Source: Chromobacterium amazonense | Lineage (GTDB): Bacteria > Pseudomonadota > Gammaproteobacteria > Burkholderiales > Chromobacteriaceae | Length of the DNA stretch: 64,000 nt | Direction of reading: 5' to 3' | NCBI RefSeq assembly: GCF_001855565.1 | Contig: NZ_MKCR01000035.1 | Span: 56,895 to 120,894, forward strand | Shown here: positions 48,239 to 56,098 of the stretch, one piece after another | Layout of the letters: each line of letters begins with the position of its first letter | Position numbering within the stretch: the stretch's first letter is position 1 | The notes under the pieces: generated by a model | What the model was told of the DNA's origin: nothing | Seen by the model: the letters and a program-made list of their open reading frames with translations, nothing else | Databases searched by the model: none | Translations under genes and position numbers: made by a program

Positions 48239-51200
48239 ATGATAGATACTCCTGAAGCCAAAATCGGATTGGGCAAGAGCAAATCTTCTTCGACGACGAC
48301 ATGGTGGGTGCTAGCGGGCTTGTTCCTGGCCCTGTGCGGGCTGGGGATTTCGCTGTTTCTGAACGAAGTGCATACCTCGCGGTTTCAGTCGTGGTTTTTC
48401 AGCCACGCTGTCAGCGGCGCCACTTACCAGATGGCACCGGGCAAGAGCAAGGATATGCGGTTTCCCGAGCCTGGCGGGCCTTACGATATCCGCATGGGTT
48501 ATGCCGGCCTGCCCGGTTATATGAAGCGCTTGCAGGATAGGGGCTTTGAGATTTCCGCGCAGGCGCGCCAGTCGCCGCAGTTCATACATCTGATCGATCA
48601 TGGCGTCGCCTCGCCGTGGTTCCAGCTGGGCATCTTTCCGCAGTACCGCGAGAAGGATCAGTCCGGCTTGCTGCTGTATGACGGCTATGGGCGCCCCATT
48701 TATCAATCGACTTATCCGCAGCGCGTTTATCCCAACTTCGACGCCTTGCCGCGGCTCTTGGTGAGCGGCCTGCTGTACATCGAAAACCACACTCTGCTGG
48801 AAGAAGACAATCCGCAGCAGAACCCGGCAGTGGAGTGGTCCCGTTTCGCCAAGGCGCTGGCGGACGAGTCATTGCACCTGTTCCGGCCCGGCTATCATTC
48901 GGCAGGCGGCAGCACGCTGGCGACCCAGATCGAGAAATTCCGCCATTCGCCAGGCGGGCGCACCGGCTCGCCAAAGGAAAAACTGCGGCAGATGCTGTCC
49001 GCCTCCGCCCGCGCCTATATGCAGGGCGCCGATACCAGCGTGGCCAGGCGGCAGCTGGTGGTGGCATATCTGAATACTGTGCCGCTGGCGGCGCGCGCGG
49101 GCTTCGGCGAGATATCCGGCATTGGGGACGGCATGTGGGCATGGTATGGCCGGCCCTTCGACGAAGTGAACAGCACGCTGGCCAGCAATACGCCGCATTC
49201 GGTCAATGAGCAGGCCACCGTGTTCAAGGAAGCGCTGAGCCTGATGATTTCGCAGCGCAGTCCGTCTTACTACCTCAACGGCGACATGCGGGTGCTGGAA
49301 GAAATCACCGATTCCTACCTGCGGCTGATGGCGCGCGACAAAGTGATCACGCCGGAGCTGCGCGATGCCGCCTTGCAGGTGTCCTTGCGCCAGCAGCGCG
49401 AGCGGGTGCGGCCGACTTCGTCGTCCCTGGTGGAGCGCAAGGGCGCCAACGCGGTGCGCGTCAAGCTGTCCGGCATGTTGGGCATGCCGCGCATGTATGA
49501 TCTGGATCACCTGGACCTGACGGTCAACAGCACGCTGGATTCGCAGCTGCAGCAACAGGTGACGGATCTGCTGCTGAAACTGCGCGATCCGGACTACGCC
49601 AAGTCGGTGGGGCTCGGCGACAAATTCCTGCTGCAGCAGGGCGAACCGGGCGGCGTGACCTATAGCTTCACGCTGATCGAACGCACGCCCACCGGCAACA
49701 AGGTGAGGGTGCAGGCCGACAACTTCGACCAGCCCTTCGACATCAACGAGGGCACCAAGCTGGACTTGGGTTCTACCTCCAAGTTGCGCACCTTGGTCAC
49801 CTATCTTGAGATCATCGCCGACTTGCATCGCCAGTATGCCGGCCTCAGCCGGGAGGAGCTGGCCCGGATCAAGCCGACCGAGCATGAGCCGGTGCTGCGG
49901 CGCTGGGCGATAGACTATCTGAAGCAGGCCGATGACCGCACCCTGGCTACGATGCTGGCGGCGTCGATGGAGCGCCAGTACAGCGCCAATCCGGGGGAAA
50001 GCTTCTTTACCGGCGGCGGGCGCCATACTTTTGAGAATTTCGAAAAGAGCGACAACAACCGCATCATGACGCTGCGCGACGCCACGCAGCATTCGGTCAA
50101 TCTGGTTTATATCCGGCTGATGCGCGATATCGTCCGCTATTACATGTATCCGCCAGGGTACGACCGCGAAGTGCTGGACGACCAGACAGATCCACGCCGA
50201 AGAGAATATCTGCAGCGCTTTGCAGACCGCGAGAGCAAAACTTTCATGGCCGGCTTCTATCACAAATATCGCGGCAAGACGCCGGAGCAGATCGACGAGA
50301 TACTGGTGGAGAAGGCCCGCCGCAGCGCCAAGCGCCTGGCGGTGATCTTCCGCAGCGTGCATCCCGAGGCTGACCGCACTGCCATGGCCGCTTTCATCGC
50401 CAAGTATCAGACGCCGCCGTCCAAACTGGAGGACGGCGCGGTGGCCAAACTGTACGACGAGCTGGGGCCAGACCGTTTCAATCTGGCCGACCGCGGCTAT
50501 CTGGCGGGCATCCATCCGCTGGAGTTGTGGATGGTGGCGTATCTGCATGCGCACCCCGATGCGGGTTGGAGCGAAATGATCCAGGCCAGCACGGCGCAAC
50601 GCCAGGAAGTCTACCAATGGCTGTTCAACAGCAAACACAAGGCCGGCCAGGATACGCGGATCAAGGAGATCCAGGAGATCGACGCGTTCCGCCAGATTCA
50701 CGCGGCTTGGAAGCGGATGGGCTATCCGTTCGATTCGCTGGTGCCGTCTTACGCCTCGGCGCTGGGAGCGTCGGCAGACAGGCCGGCGGCGCTGGCGGAG
50801 CTGATGGGCATCATCTCCAATGACGGCGTGCGCTTGCCGACGGTATACATCGACAAGATGCATTTTGCTTCCGCCACGCCGTACGAGACTTCGCTGGATC
50901 GGCCGACCGCCAAGGGCGTGCGGGTGCTGCCGCCCGAAATTCCTCAACTTGTGCGGCAGGTATTGTCCGAAGTGGTGGATAAAGGCACGGCCCACCGTGT
51001 TTCGGGCGCCTTCGATCATGACGGCGAACATACGCTGATAGGCGGCAAGACCGGCACCGGCGACAACCGCTTCAAGACCTTCTCGCGCGGCGGCGGCTTG
51101 GCCTCGGCGCGCGTGGTCAGCCGCTCCGGCGCTTTTGTCTTCTATATCGGCGATCATTACTTCGGCACCATCGTCGCCTATGTGGCCGGCCCCAAGGCGG

Positions 51201-51472
51201 CGGACTACAAGTTCACTAGCGCCTTGCCGGTACAGGTGCTGAAAGTGCTGGCGCCGACGCTGATGCCCAAGCTGGACCTGAGCGCCCACGCCGTCAGCCA
51301 TAGCGCGGACAGCGTGGCGGAGGGCATGACGGATGCCGGCCTGCCTTCCGGCACGCCCTTATGTCTGGTGCCTAATCTGGACGGGGTATGCAAGTTGCTG
51401 AAGCCGCAGCATGTGGATGCGCCGGTCAACGCCAAAGTTTGGCGCGATGACCGCAGGCTGCGCTCAGGTTAG
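48239..51472 (+). CDS. Atypical class A penicillin-binding protein (transglycosylase and transpeptidase)
   Basis: A 1077-residue membrane-anchored protein with one helix near residues 22-42. The glycosyltransferase-51 part has a candidate catalytic E182 in LLYIENHT (family: ED), GGSTLATQIEKF and YLNTVPLAARAGFGEISGIG. The transpeptidase motifs are all present: S512-T-S-K515, S619-V-N621 and K937-T-G939. The 316-residue gap between SxN and KTG is much longer than usual and is rich in charged helices. GT motif changes suggest a specialised or divergent polymerase. A GTG at 48209 is an alternative start. Confidence 0.8.
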   Translation: MIDTPEAKIGLGKSKSSSTTTWWVLAGLFLALCGLGISLFLNEVHTSRFQSWFFSHAVSGATYQMAPGKSKDMRFPEPGGPYDIRMGYAGLPGYMKRLQDRGFEISAQARQSPQFIHLIDHGVASPWFQLGIFPQYREKDQSGLLLYDGYGRPIYQSTYPQRVYPNFDALPRLLVSGLLYIENHTLLEEDNPQQNPAVEWSRFAKALADESLHLFRPGYHSAGGSTLATQIEKFRHSPGGRTGSPKEKLRQMLSASARAYMQGADTSVARRQLVVAYLNTVPLAARAGFGEISGIGDGMWAWYGRPFDEVNSTLASNTPHSVNEQATVFKEALSLMISQRSPSYYLNGDMRVLEEITDSYLRLMARDKVITPELRDAALQVSLRQQRERVRPTSSSLVERKGANAVRVKLSGMLGMPRMYDLDHLDLTVNSTLDSQLQQQVTDLLLKLRDPDYAKSVGLGDKFLLQQGEPGGVTYSFTLIERTPTGNKVRVQADNFDQPFDINEGTKLDLGSTSKLRTLVTYLEIIADLHRQYAGLSREELARIKPTEHEPVLRRWAIDYLKQADDRTLATMLAASMERQYSANPGESFFTGGGRHTFENFEKSDNNRIMTLRDATQHSVNLVYIRLMRDIVRYYMYPPGYDREVLDDQTDPRRREYLQRFADRESKTFMAGFYHKYRGKTPEQIDEILVEKARRSAKRLAVIFRSVHPEADRTAMAAFIAKYQTPPSKLEDGAVAKLYDELGPDRFNLADRGYLAGIHPLELWMVAYLHAHPDAGWSEMIQASTAQRQEVYQWLFNSKHKAGQDTRIKEIQEIDAFRQIHAAWKRMGYPFDSLVPSYASALGASADRPAALAELMGIISNDGVRLPTVYIDKMHFASATPYETSLDRPTAKGVRVLPPEIPQLVRQVLSEVVDKGTAHRVSGAFDHDGEHTLIGGKTGTGDNRFKTFSRGGGLASARVVSRSGAFVFYIGDHYFGTIVAYVAGPKAADYKFTSALPVQVLKVLAPTLMPKLDLSAHAVSHSADSVAEGMTDAGLPSGTPLCLVPNLDGVCKLLKPQHVDAPVNAKVWRDDRRLRSG

Positions 51473-51492
51473 CTTTCCGGCCGCGCGCTCTG

Positions 51493-51523
51493 CCCGTGGG
51501 GGCCGCCACGGGGTGGCGTTTTT
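51493..51523 (+). terminator. Terminator after the penicillin-binding protein gene
   Basis: CCCGTGG pairs with CCACGGG, followed by GTGGCG and TTTTTGG, 20 bp past the stop codon. Confidence 0.7.
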
Positions 51524-51740
51524 GGAGACAGGCCTTGCATGCATTGCCGACATTGCTGATTTCAAATGGGCTGCGCAATATCTCGTTCTTGCGGATTTCA
51601 CGCATGTTTTTTATTCATGTGTTTTCTGTGAAATCAATATTATTTGAAAATAGTTATTTTCCAGTTGCATATGTCATGCTAAAATTCTTCTAAGTTGAAT
51701 TTTTGACTTCAGGGAAGTCTAGTCAACTACCCCCTTTGCG

Positions 51741-51766
51741 GCCGCTGCGTGCGGCTTTTTTCTTTT
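51741..51766 (+). terminator. Terminator-like hairpin in a gene-free gap
   Basis: GCCGC, loop TGCGT, GCGGC, then TTTTTTCTTTT. It lies inside the gene-free 51473-52200 region. No gene ends close to it, so it may close a short unannotated RNA starting in the A/T-rich stretch 51590-51720. Confidence 0.5.
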
Positions 51767-52000
51767 GCCCTTGTCCCGCGCTCCCTGCCCGCGCGCTGGT
51801 GCGGCAGGCCAATCCATAACCGCAGACGATGTCAAAACAAGGCGGGCTGTCCGTGGCGGTTGCGACTGGGCCAGGCGAGAAGGGCTAGCCAAGCGCGCAG
51901 CATGCATCAAACCGCAACGAAGGGCCGGATGGAGAGCCTCCAACCCAAGCCCGGAGTCGTTTGCGTCGGCGAGCCTTGGCCCAAGGGCGGAGCGGGGCTG

Positions 52001-52184
52001 GGGGCTGTTGACGTTTGGTGGGCGGTCGCGCCGGGATGCGTTTTGCGACGAATCGAGGCGTTTCGCGCGCCGCATAGTCATTCTCTGCCAGCGCGGAACA
52101 ACGAAGAGTCGGCGCTAAAGGCGCCCGGCCCTGCGGGTTTGGCGAAGCTCAAACGCGATCCACTCTCCAAACGTCAACAGCCCC
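52001..52184. repeat. MITE-like element with 18-bp perfect terminal inverted repeats
   Basis: GGGGCTGTTGACGTTTGG (52001-52018) is matched exactly by CCAAACGTCAACAGCCCC (52167-52184). The 148-bp interior is GC-rich and has no plausible gene. It sits 16 bp from the end of the SecD-like gene. No target duplication is obvious. Confidence 0.6.
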
Positions 52185-52200
52185 TAGGTTGGCGAGGCGG

Positions 52201-52593
52201 TTATTTGGCTTGCGGCTGCACCTGATGGCAGGTGGTTTCCAGCAGGGACGGCAGCAATTTGGCGGCGGCATCGCGGGCGACGGAGAATCGTGCCTTGTCG
52301 ACGGACACTTGGCCCGCCATCATCGGCGCGCTGATCGGCACGTTGTTGATCACAATCACCACCGGCTGGCCGAGAAAGTCGCGCGAGGCCTGCTTCATCC
52401 TTGCGGCGGCTTCGGATTTGAGCGAGGCCTCCACCAGGATGGCGTCGCGTTGAATGCGAACATTGCTCTCGGTGAAATCGCAGGCGGAATCGAAACGCAG
52501 GATATGGCCGGTGATCACCGGCTTGGCCGGCTCATCGGCAAAAGCGGCGCTGGCGATGAGCAGCGCGGCAACGGGCAGCAGAATGGATTTCAT
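52201..52593 (-). CDS. Small exported protein resembling the SecD P1-head subdomain
   Basis: A 130-residue protein with a clear signal peptide (LLPVAALLIASAAFA). The mature part follows the pattern of the periplasmic head subdomain of SecD: a region ending in KQASRDFLGQPVVIVINNV then PISAPMMAGQVSVDKARFSV-like strands (GRxxAIVLDGxVxSAP in SecD). No membrane domain is present, so it is not a translocase by itself. Two cysteines remain after processing. It lies beyond the terminator of the type III operon and need not be related to it. Confidence 0.6.
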   Translation of the reverse strand: MKSILLPVAALLIASAAFADEPAKPVITGHILRFDSACDFTESNVRIQRDAILVEASLKSEAAARMKQASRDFLGQPVVIVINNVPISAPMMAGQVSVDKARFSVARDAAAKLLPSLLETTCHQVQPQAK

Positions 52594-52703
52594 CGAAATG
52601 CTCCGGGAAGGCAGGGTTGAAGTCGCGCACATTGTACACGGATACGCCGCCAGCGCCGGAGGCGCCGGGCCGGCGGGGGATTGAATGGCAGGGCGCCGCG
52701 GGC

Positions 52704-52728
52704 AAAAAAAATCCCGCCGCGGCGGGAT
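52704..52728 (-). terminator. Terminator of the type III translocon operon
   Basis: On the minus strand ATCCCGCCGCGGCGGGAT, a perfect palindrome, is followed by eight T. It lies 178 bp past the sseF-like stop. The rest of the 52594-52905 gap shows nothing further. Confidence 0.85.
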
Positions 52729-52905
52729 GCAAGTGAGGAGGAGAAAATCTCTTACCAGAGCTTTGATCATAGTTTCTCTTCCGATCATCCGATATCGGAT
52801 GAATACGAAAAGGGTTGCGCAAGGCGGCCCTCGATAGTGTTAAGGCCTGCTGAGCAACCCTCCAGTTTTGAAACGATGCAGCGGGCCTTGCCGGCCACCG
52901 CGCGA

Positions 52906-53889
52906 TCAGAAGGAGGCCGACCGGCTGCGTTGCAACAGGCGCGCGCTGTTCTCCAGCGTCTCCCGCACAGTCTGGCTGATCAAATGGATCGTTTCGGTTT
53001 CCGCGTCGCGTGTCTGCGCCCGCTCGGCCTGGGTAGCGGTTGAAACCAAGGCCGGCGTCGGGCGGGTCTGCGTGGCCATGTCCTGGACGGGCACGGTCTC
53101 GGTCTGAACGGCTTGATTTTTCTGTTCAGGCTTGGCCTTGATCATGGCAAGTTTGGCTTTGGCCTCCGCGGCCTCCATTTCATGCTTTTGCTTGTCGGCA
53201 CCGCGCAAGCCGGCGCTGGCGGTCGGGATGCCGCTTGCCGTTGTCAAGGCCGCGCTGCCTATCGAAATGCCCAATCCGGCGCTGTGCAGCGCGCCCGTGG
53301 TGGCCACCGGCAGGAAGCCGCCGACCGCGATGGTGCCGACCGCAAGCGTCCCGCGCGTCAGCAAAGAGCCATAAGTGGCGACTTTCTTGGCGGCATCGGC
53401 GGAAGCGCCGCATTTCGTGGCCAGCCAATTCATGAAGTTGCCCAGCGAGTCGCCGCCCATCGCCATGCCTTCGCCGCCATGCGCTTTGTTATACCAGTCG
53501 TAGCCGGCGCAGGCCACATCGCCCACCGCCATGGCGAAGCCGACGCCGGCCAGCGCCAGCAGCGGGATGCCGGCGCCGCCCGTCAGTCCGGTGACCAGGG
53601 CCGCGGCCACCAGCACCGCGCTGGCGGCGGCCAGGGTCAGCAGCTTGGCGAAGAAGCCGCGTTTGGCGATGTCTACGCCGCATTTTTTGGCTTCGGCGTC
53701 GGCCGTTTTGGCCTTGTCTTCCAGCTCCGCCAGGCTCAGCGCTTCCGGCCGGTTCTGGGTATTCGGTTGCGCGATGCCCAAGTCTTCAGGGGCGTCCAGC
53801 ACCATGCCCGGAGAATTGTCGATTTTCGCATTGCCATCCAGATGGCTGATGGATGAAGAGGAAAGCCTGCTGATTGATGGATTTTCCAT
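52906..53889 (-). CDS. sseF: SseF-like putative type III effector
   Basis: A 327-residue protein with a polar, Ser-rich N-terminus, hydrophobic segments about residues 84-140 (LLTLAAASAVLVAAALVTGL, then IPLLALAGVGFAMAVG) and about 185-240, and a polar C-terminus rich in Gln, Thr and Glu. Hydrophobic effectors of this layout, such as Salmonella SseF, need a dedicated chaperone, and an SscB-like gene ends 14 bp upstream. The call rests on layout and gene order; sequence similarity could not be measured. A translocator-like role is the alternative. Confidence 0.6.
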   Translation of the reverse strand: MENPSISRLSSSSISHLDGNAKIDNSPGMVLDAPEDLGIAQPNTQNRPEALSLAELEDKAKTADAEAKKCGVDIAKRGFFAKLLTLAAASAVLVAAALVTGLTGGAGIPLLALAGVGFAMAVGDVACAGYDWYNKAHGGEGMAMGGDSLGNFMNWLATKCGASADAAKKVATYGSLLTRGTLAVGTIAVGGFLPVATTGALHSAGLGISIGSAALTTASGIPTASAGLRGADKQKHEMEAAEAKAKLAMIKAKPEQKNQAVQTETVPVQDMATQTRPTPALVSTATQAERAQTRDAETETIHLISQTVRETLENSARLLQRSRSASF

Positions 53890-53903
53890 GTCGAGATTCC
53901 TGA

Positions 53904-54410
53904 TCAGTGGTTTAGGTCGTCCAGCATGTTCTCCGCCCGCTGCCGCAGCCGGGCGTAGCGCGGGTCCGCGTCCGCCTGGCCATAGCACAGCGCGATGGTG
54001 GTATCCAGGGCGTCGCGCGCGGCGTCTACCTCGTTTATCGCCAGCAGGCATTCCGCGATATGAAAAGTGGCGAAGGGATCATTGGCCTGCATCGCCACGG
54101 CGTAGCCGAAGAAAGTCAGCGCGTGGCGGAACTCGCCATGCCGCTTCAGCGCGCAGGCGAAAGCGAACAGGAAACGGCGGTCCAGCGGTTGCTGCAGCGC
54201 TAGAAAAGCGAAGTCGGCGGTGGCGCTGTCCAGGTCGCCGGCGCTCCAGGCGCGATAAGCGCGTTCATAGATGGCTTCGAGCTCCGCCGCGCTGTAGCCC
54301 GTGATATTGCCCAGCGTGGCGCGGCCTTCCAGCACTTCCAGGCAGCGTCGCGCGGCGGCCTCGGCCTGTTCGGCAGGCGTGGCAGTTAAGGGAATGTTCA
54401 GTGACGTCAT
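53904..54410 (-). CDS. sscB: SycD/LcrH-type type III chaperone (SscB-like)
   Basis: A 168-residue tetratricopeptide-repeat chaperone of the SycD/LcrH class. TPR-type helices are seen in YERAYRAWSAGDLDSATADF, FLFAFACALKRHGEFRHALT and ATFHIAECLLAINEVDAARD. I start at 54410 (MTSLNIPL), 4 bp after the acetyltransferase stop; the longer frame upstream is not supported. By position it should serve the SseF-like protein. Confidence 0.8.
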   Translation of the reverse strand: MTSLNIPLTATPAEQAEAAARRCLEVLEGRATLGNITGYSAAELEAIYERAYRAWSAGDLDSATADFAFLALQQPLDRRFLFAFACALKRHGEFRHALTFFGYAVAMQANDPFATFHIAECLLAINEVDAARDALDTTIALCYGQADADPRYARLRQRAENMLDDLNH

Positions 54411-54414
54411 ACGG

Positions 54415-55107
54415 CTAAGACCTTTGAGCACCTTGCATGGGGCTAGAGTGTGATGGATGGGGGTGGGAGCGGCTTTGGCAAAATGGCTCGGGTTTTGGCG
54501 ATTCCGTCGTCGATGCGCCTCCGTCCGGCGCATATGCCGTCTGATGGGCTGGCATTGCGGCGGATCGGTCGCCGATCAGCAAGCCATAGGCGCAAACATC
54601 GTGGCGGCTTGCGCCGAGGCGAAACACCCCGCGCAGCGTGCCCTCGTGGGTGAAACCCAGTTTGGCGAGCAGCCGGCGCGAAGGATGGTTGTCGCTCAGC
54701 ACCCAGCCTTGGATGCGGTGCAGCGGCGCGCCCAGGCCGCCGTCAAACAGCCAGGGCAGCACTTCGGCCAAGCATTCCCGCATCAGGCCCCGTCCCCACC
54801 ATTCGGGACTCAGGGCGTAGCCCAGCGTCAGCACGCCGGCGCCGCGGTCCCAGTCGGTGAGACGCAGCACGCCAGCCAGCGCGCCCTGGCCGCCCAGGCG
54901 CAAAGCCATGATCCGCCCTTGCTCGGGAGTCAAGGCCAGCGCGGCATGGAACCAGCGTCTTGCCTCGGCCTCGTCGGCCAGCGCGGGCAAACCCGTCGGG
55001 GCCGCCACGCGCGGGTCGGCATAGAGCGCGCGGTAGCGCGGGTAGTCGGCGTGCGCCAAGGGCGTGGGCCGCAACGCGCAGGCTAGCGGCAGCGGTAGCG
55101 CAGCCAT
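54415..55107 (-). CDS. GNAT acetyltransferase (RimJ/RimL-like) inside the type III operon
   Basis: A 230-residue GNAT protein of the RimJ/RimL type. Conserved parts are the LSPEWWGRGLMRECLAEVLP acetyl-CoA region and HRIQGWVLSDNHPSRRLLAK, then GFTHEGTLRG. The last 40 residues are a disordered Pro/Ser/His-rich tail. The start overlaps the sseE-like gene by 25 bp and the stop lies 4 bp before the chaperone, so it is part of the operon. SPI-2 has no gene here. It may be an effector, modify a secreted protein, or be an unrelated passenger. Confidence 0.78.
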   Translation of the reverse strand: MAALPLPLACALRPTPLAHADYPRYRALYADPRVAAPTGLPALADEAEARRWFHAALALTPEQGRIMALRLGGQGALAGVLRLTDWDRGAGVLTLGYALSPEWWGRGLMRECLAEVLPWLFDGGLGAPLHRIQGWVLSDNHPSRRLLAKLGFTHEGTLRGVFRLGASRHDVCAYGLLIGDRSAAMPAHQTAYAPDGGASTTESPKPEPFCQSRSHPHPSHSSPMQGAQRS

Positions 55108-55466
55108 AGCTCGTCGTCCAGGCGCACCGGCTGCGCGCCTTCCGCCAGCATCAGTTCGGTCAGCCGGCGGCGCGTCCGGTCCAGCGCCGGGTCGCGCGGG
55201 GCGGGCAGGATCATGGCATCGACGTAGCGCAGCGCCGGCACGGCTTTGATCAGCCGCCGCAGCAGCGCCATCAGCGCGAGAACGGCCTGTCCGTCGGGCG
55301 CTTGGGCGGAAAAATCGCACAGCACCAGACGCTCGCCTTCCTGCCGATAGGTGAGGGCATAGCGCCCGGTGTCCACGCGCTGCCCCAGCATGAAATCGCT
55401 GCCCAGGAAGCTCTGCGGCGCCGGCTTCAGGCCATCGGCCTGCAGAAAGCGGGTGACATCGTCCAT
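55083..55466 (-). CDS. sseE: SseE-like type III secretion protein
   Basis: A 127-residue protein between the SseD-like translocator and the second chaperone, the position of sseE in SPI-2. The sequence has the alpha/beta pattern of small secretion chaperones (LVLCDFSAQAPDGQAVLALM, then an amphipathic helix), and no signal peptide. SseE has an uncertain role even in Salmonella, so function cannot be given. The name rests mainly on gene order. Confidence 0.6.
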   Translation of the reverse strand: MDDVTRFLQADGLKPAPQSFLGSDFMLGQRVDTGRYALTYRQEGERLVLCDFSAQAPDGQAVLALMALLRRLIKAVPALRYVDAMILPAPRDPALDRTRRRLTELMLAEGAQPVRLDDELWLRYRCR

Positions 55467-55478
55467 GATCCAACCCCC

Positions 55479-56081
55479 TTACGACATGCGCACGCTGCTG
55501 GACAAGCGCTCGTGCGCCTGCGTCAGCGTGCTGAGGATCTCGCGCAGGTCGCTGGATACTTTGAGCGCTTTCTCCAGCGTCTCGTCGGCGCGCTTGAGCT
55601 GTTGCTCGGCCAGGCCGTGCTGGTAATCCGCCTCGGCCTGTTTTTCCTGCGCCTCCCGCAGTTCCGGATTGACGGCGACGCCGACGCTGCCGTCGACGAT
55701 GCTGCCGATGCCCTTGCCGATATCGCCGGAGTGAGCCAGCCAGCTGCCCTGCGCCGCGCCGAAAGCGGAGGCCGCGCCGGCCAGCCCCTGGGCGATGCCG
55801 GTGCCGATCTGCGCCCATGCCTGCTTGTTCTTGGCGTCGAATTCGGTTTCGATGGCCTGCATCCGGGTATCGAACGAGGTTTTCTGCATCTGGAAGGCGT
55901 TGTTCTGCTGAATCTGGTTGTATTGACGCAGCAGGTCGCGCAGCTTGCCGAACAGTTGGCCCAGTTGCACCATCAGTTCGTTCAGTTGGCCGATGGCGTC
56001 GCCGCCTTGATTGCCGTCCACGCTGAGTAAGGGCGTGCCGCTATTGATGGCGGCTGCGTTGGTGTTTGCGATGGTGTTCAT
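55479..56081 (-). CDS. sseD: Type III translocator, SseD/EspB-like
   Basis: A 200-residue hydrophilic-to-amphipathic protein with one hydrophobic stretch near residues 93-112 (GTGIAQGLAGAASAFGAAQG) and a long C-terminal coiled coil. This matches the minor translocator SseD (195 residues) that forms the host-membrane pore with SseC. AAGGAG precedes the start. It follows the sseC-like gene by 17 bp. Confidence 0.8.
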   Translation of the reverse strand: MNTIANTNAAAINSGTPLLSVDGNQGGDAIGQLNELMVQLGQLFGKLRDLLRQYNQIQQNNAFQMQKTSFDTRMQAIETEFDAKNKQAWAQIGTGIAQGLAGAASAFGAAQGSWLAHSGDIGKGIGSIVDGSVGVAVNPELREAQEKQAEADYQHGLAEQQLKRADETLEKALKVSSDLREILSTLTQAHERLSSSVRMS

Positions 56082-56098
56082 AGACTTCTCCTTGAAAG

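Noticed and set aside
51719..52225. Opposing 120- and 158-codon frames in the gap after the PBP gene
   Set aside because: Both are low-complexity, lack ribosome sites, and run through hairpins and the inverted-repeat element.
55108..55818. N-terminal extension giving a 467-residue protein upstream of the acetyltransferase
   Set aside because: The extra part is an Arg/Ala/Gly-rich shadow of the sseE- and sseD-like genes; the GNAT domain starts cleanly after the ATG at 55107.
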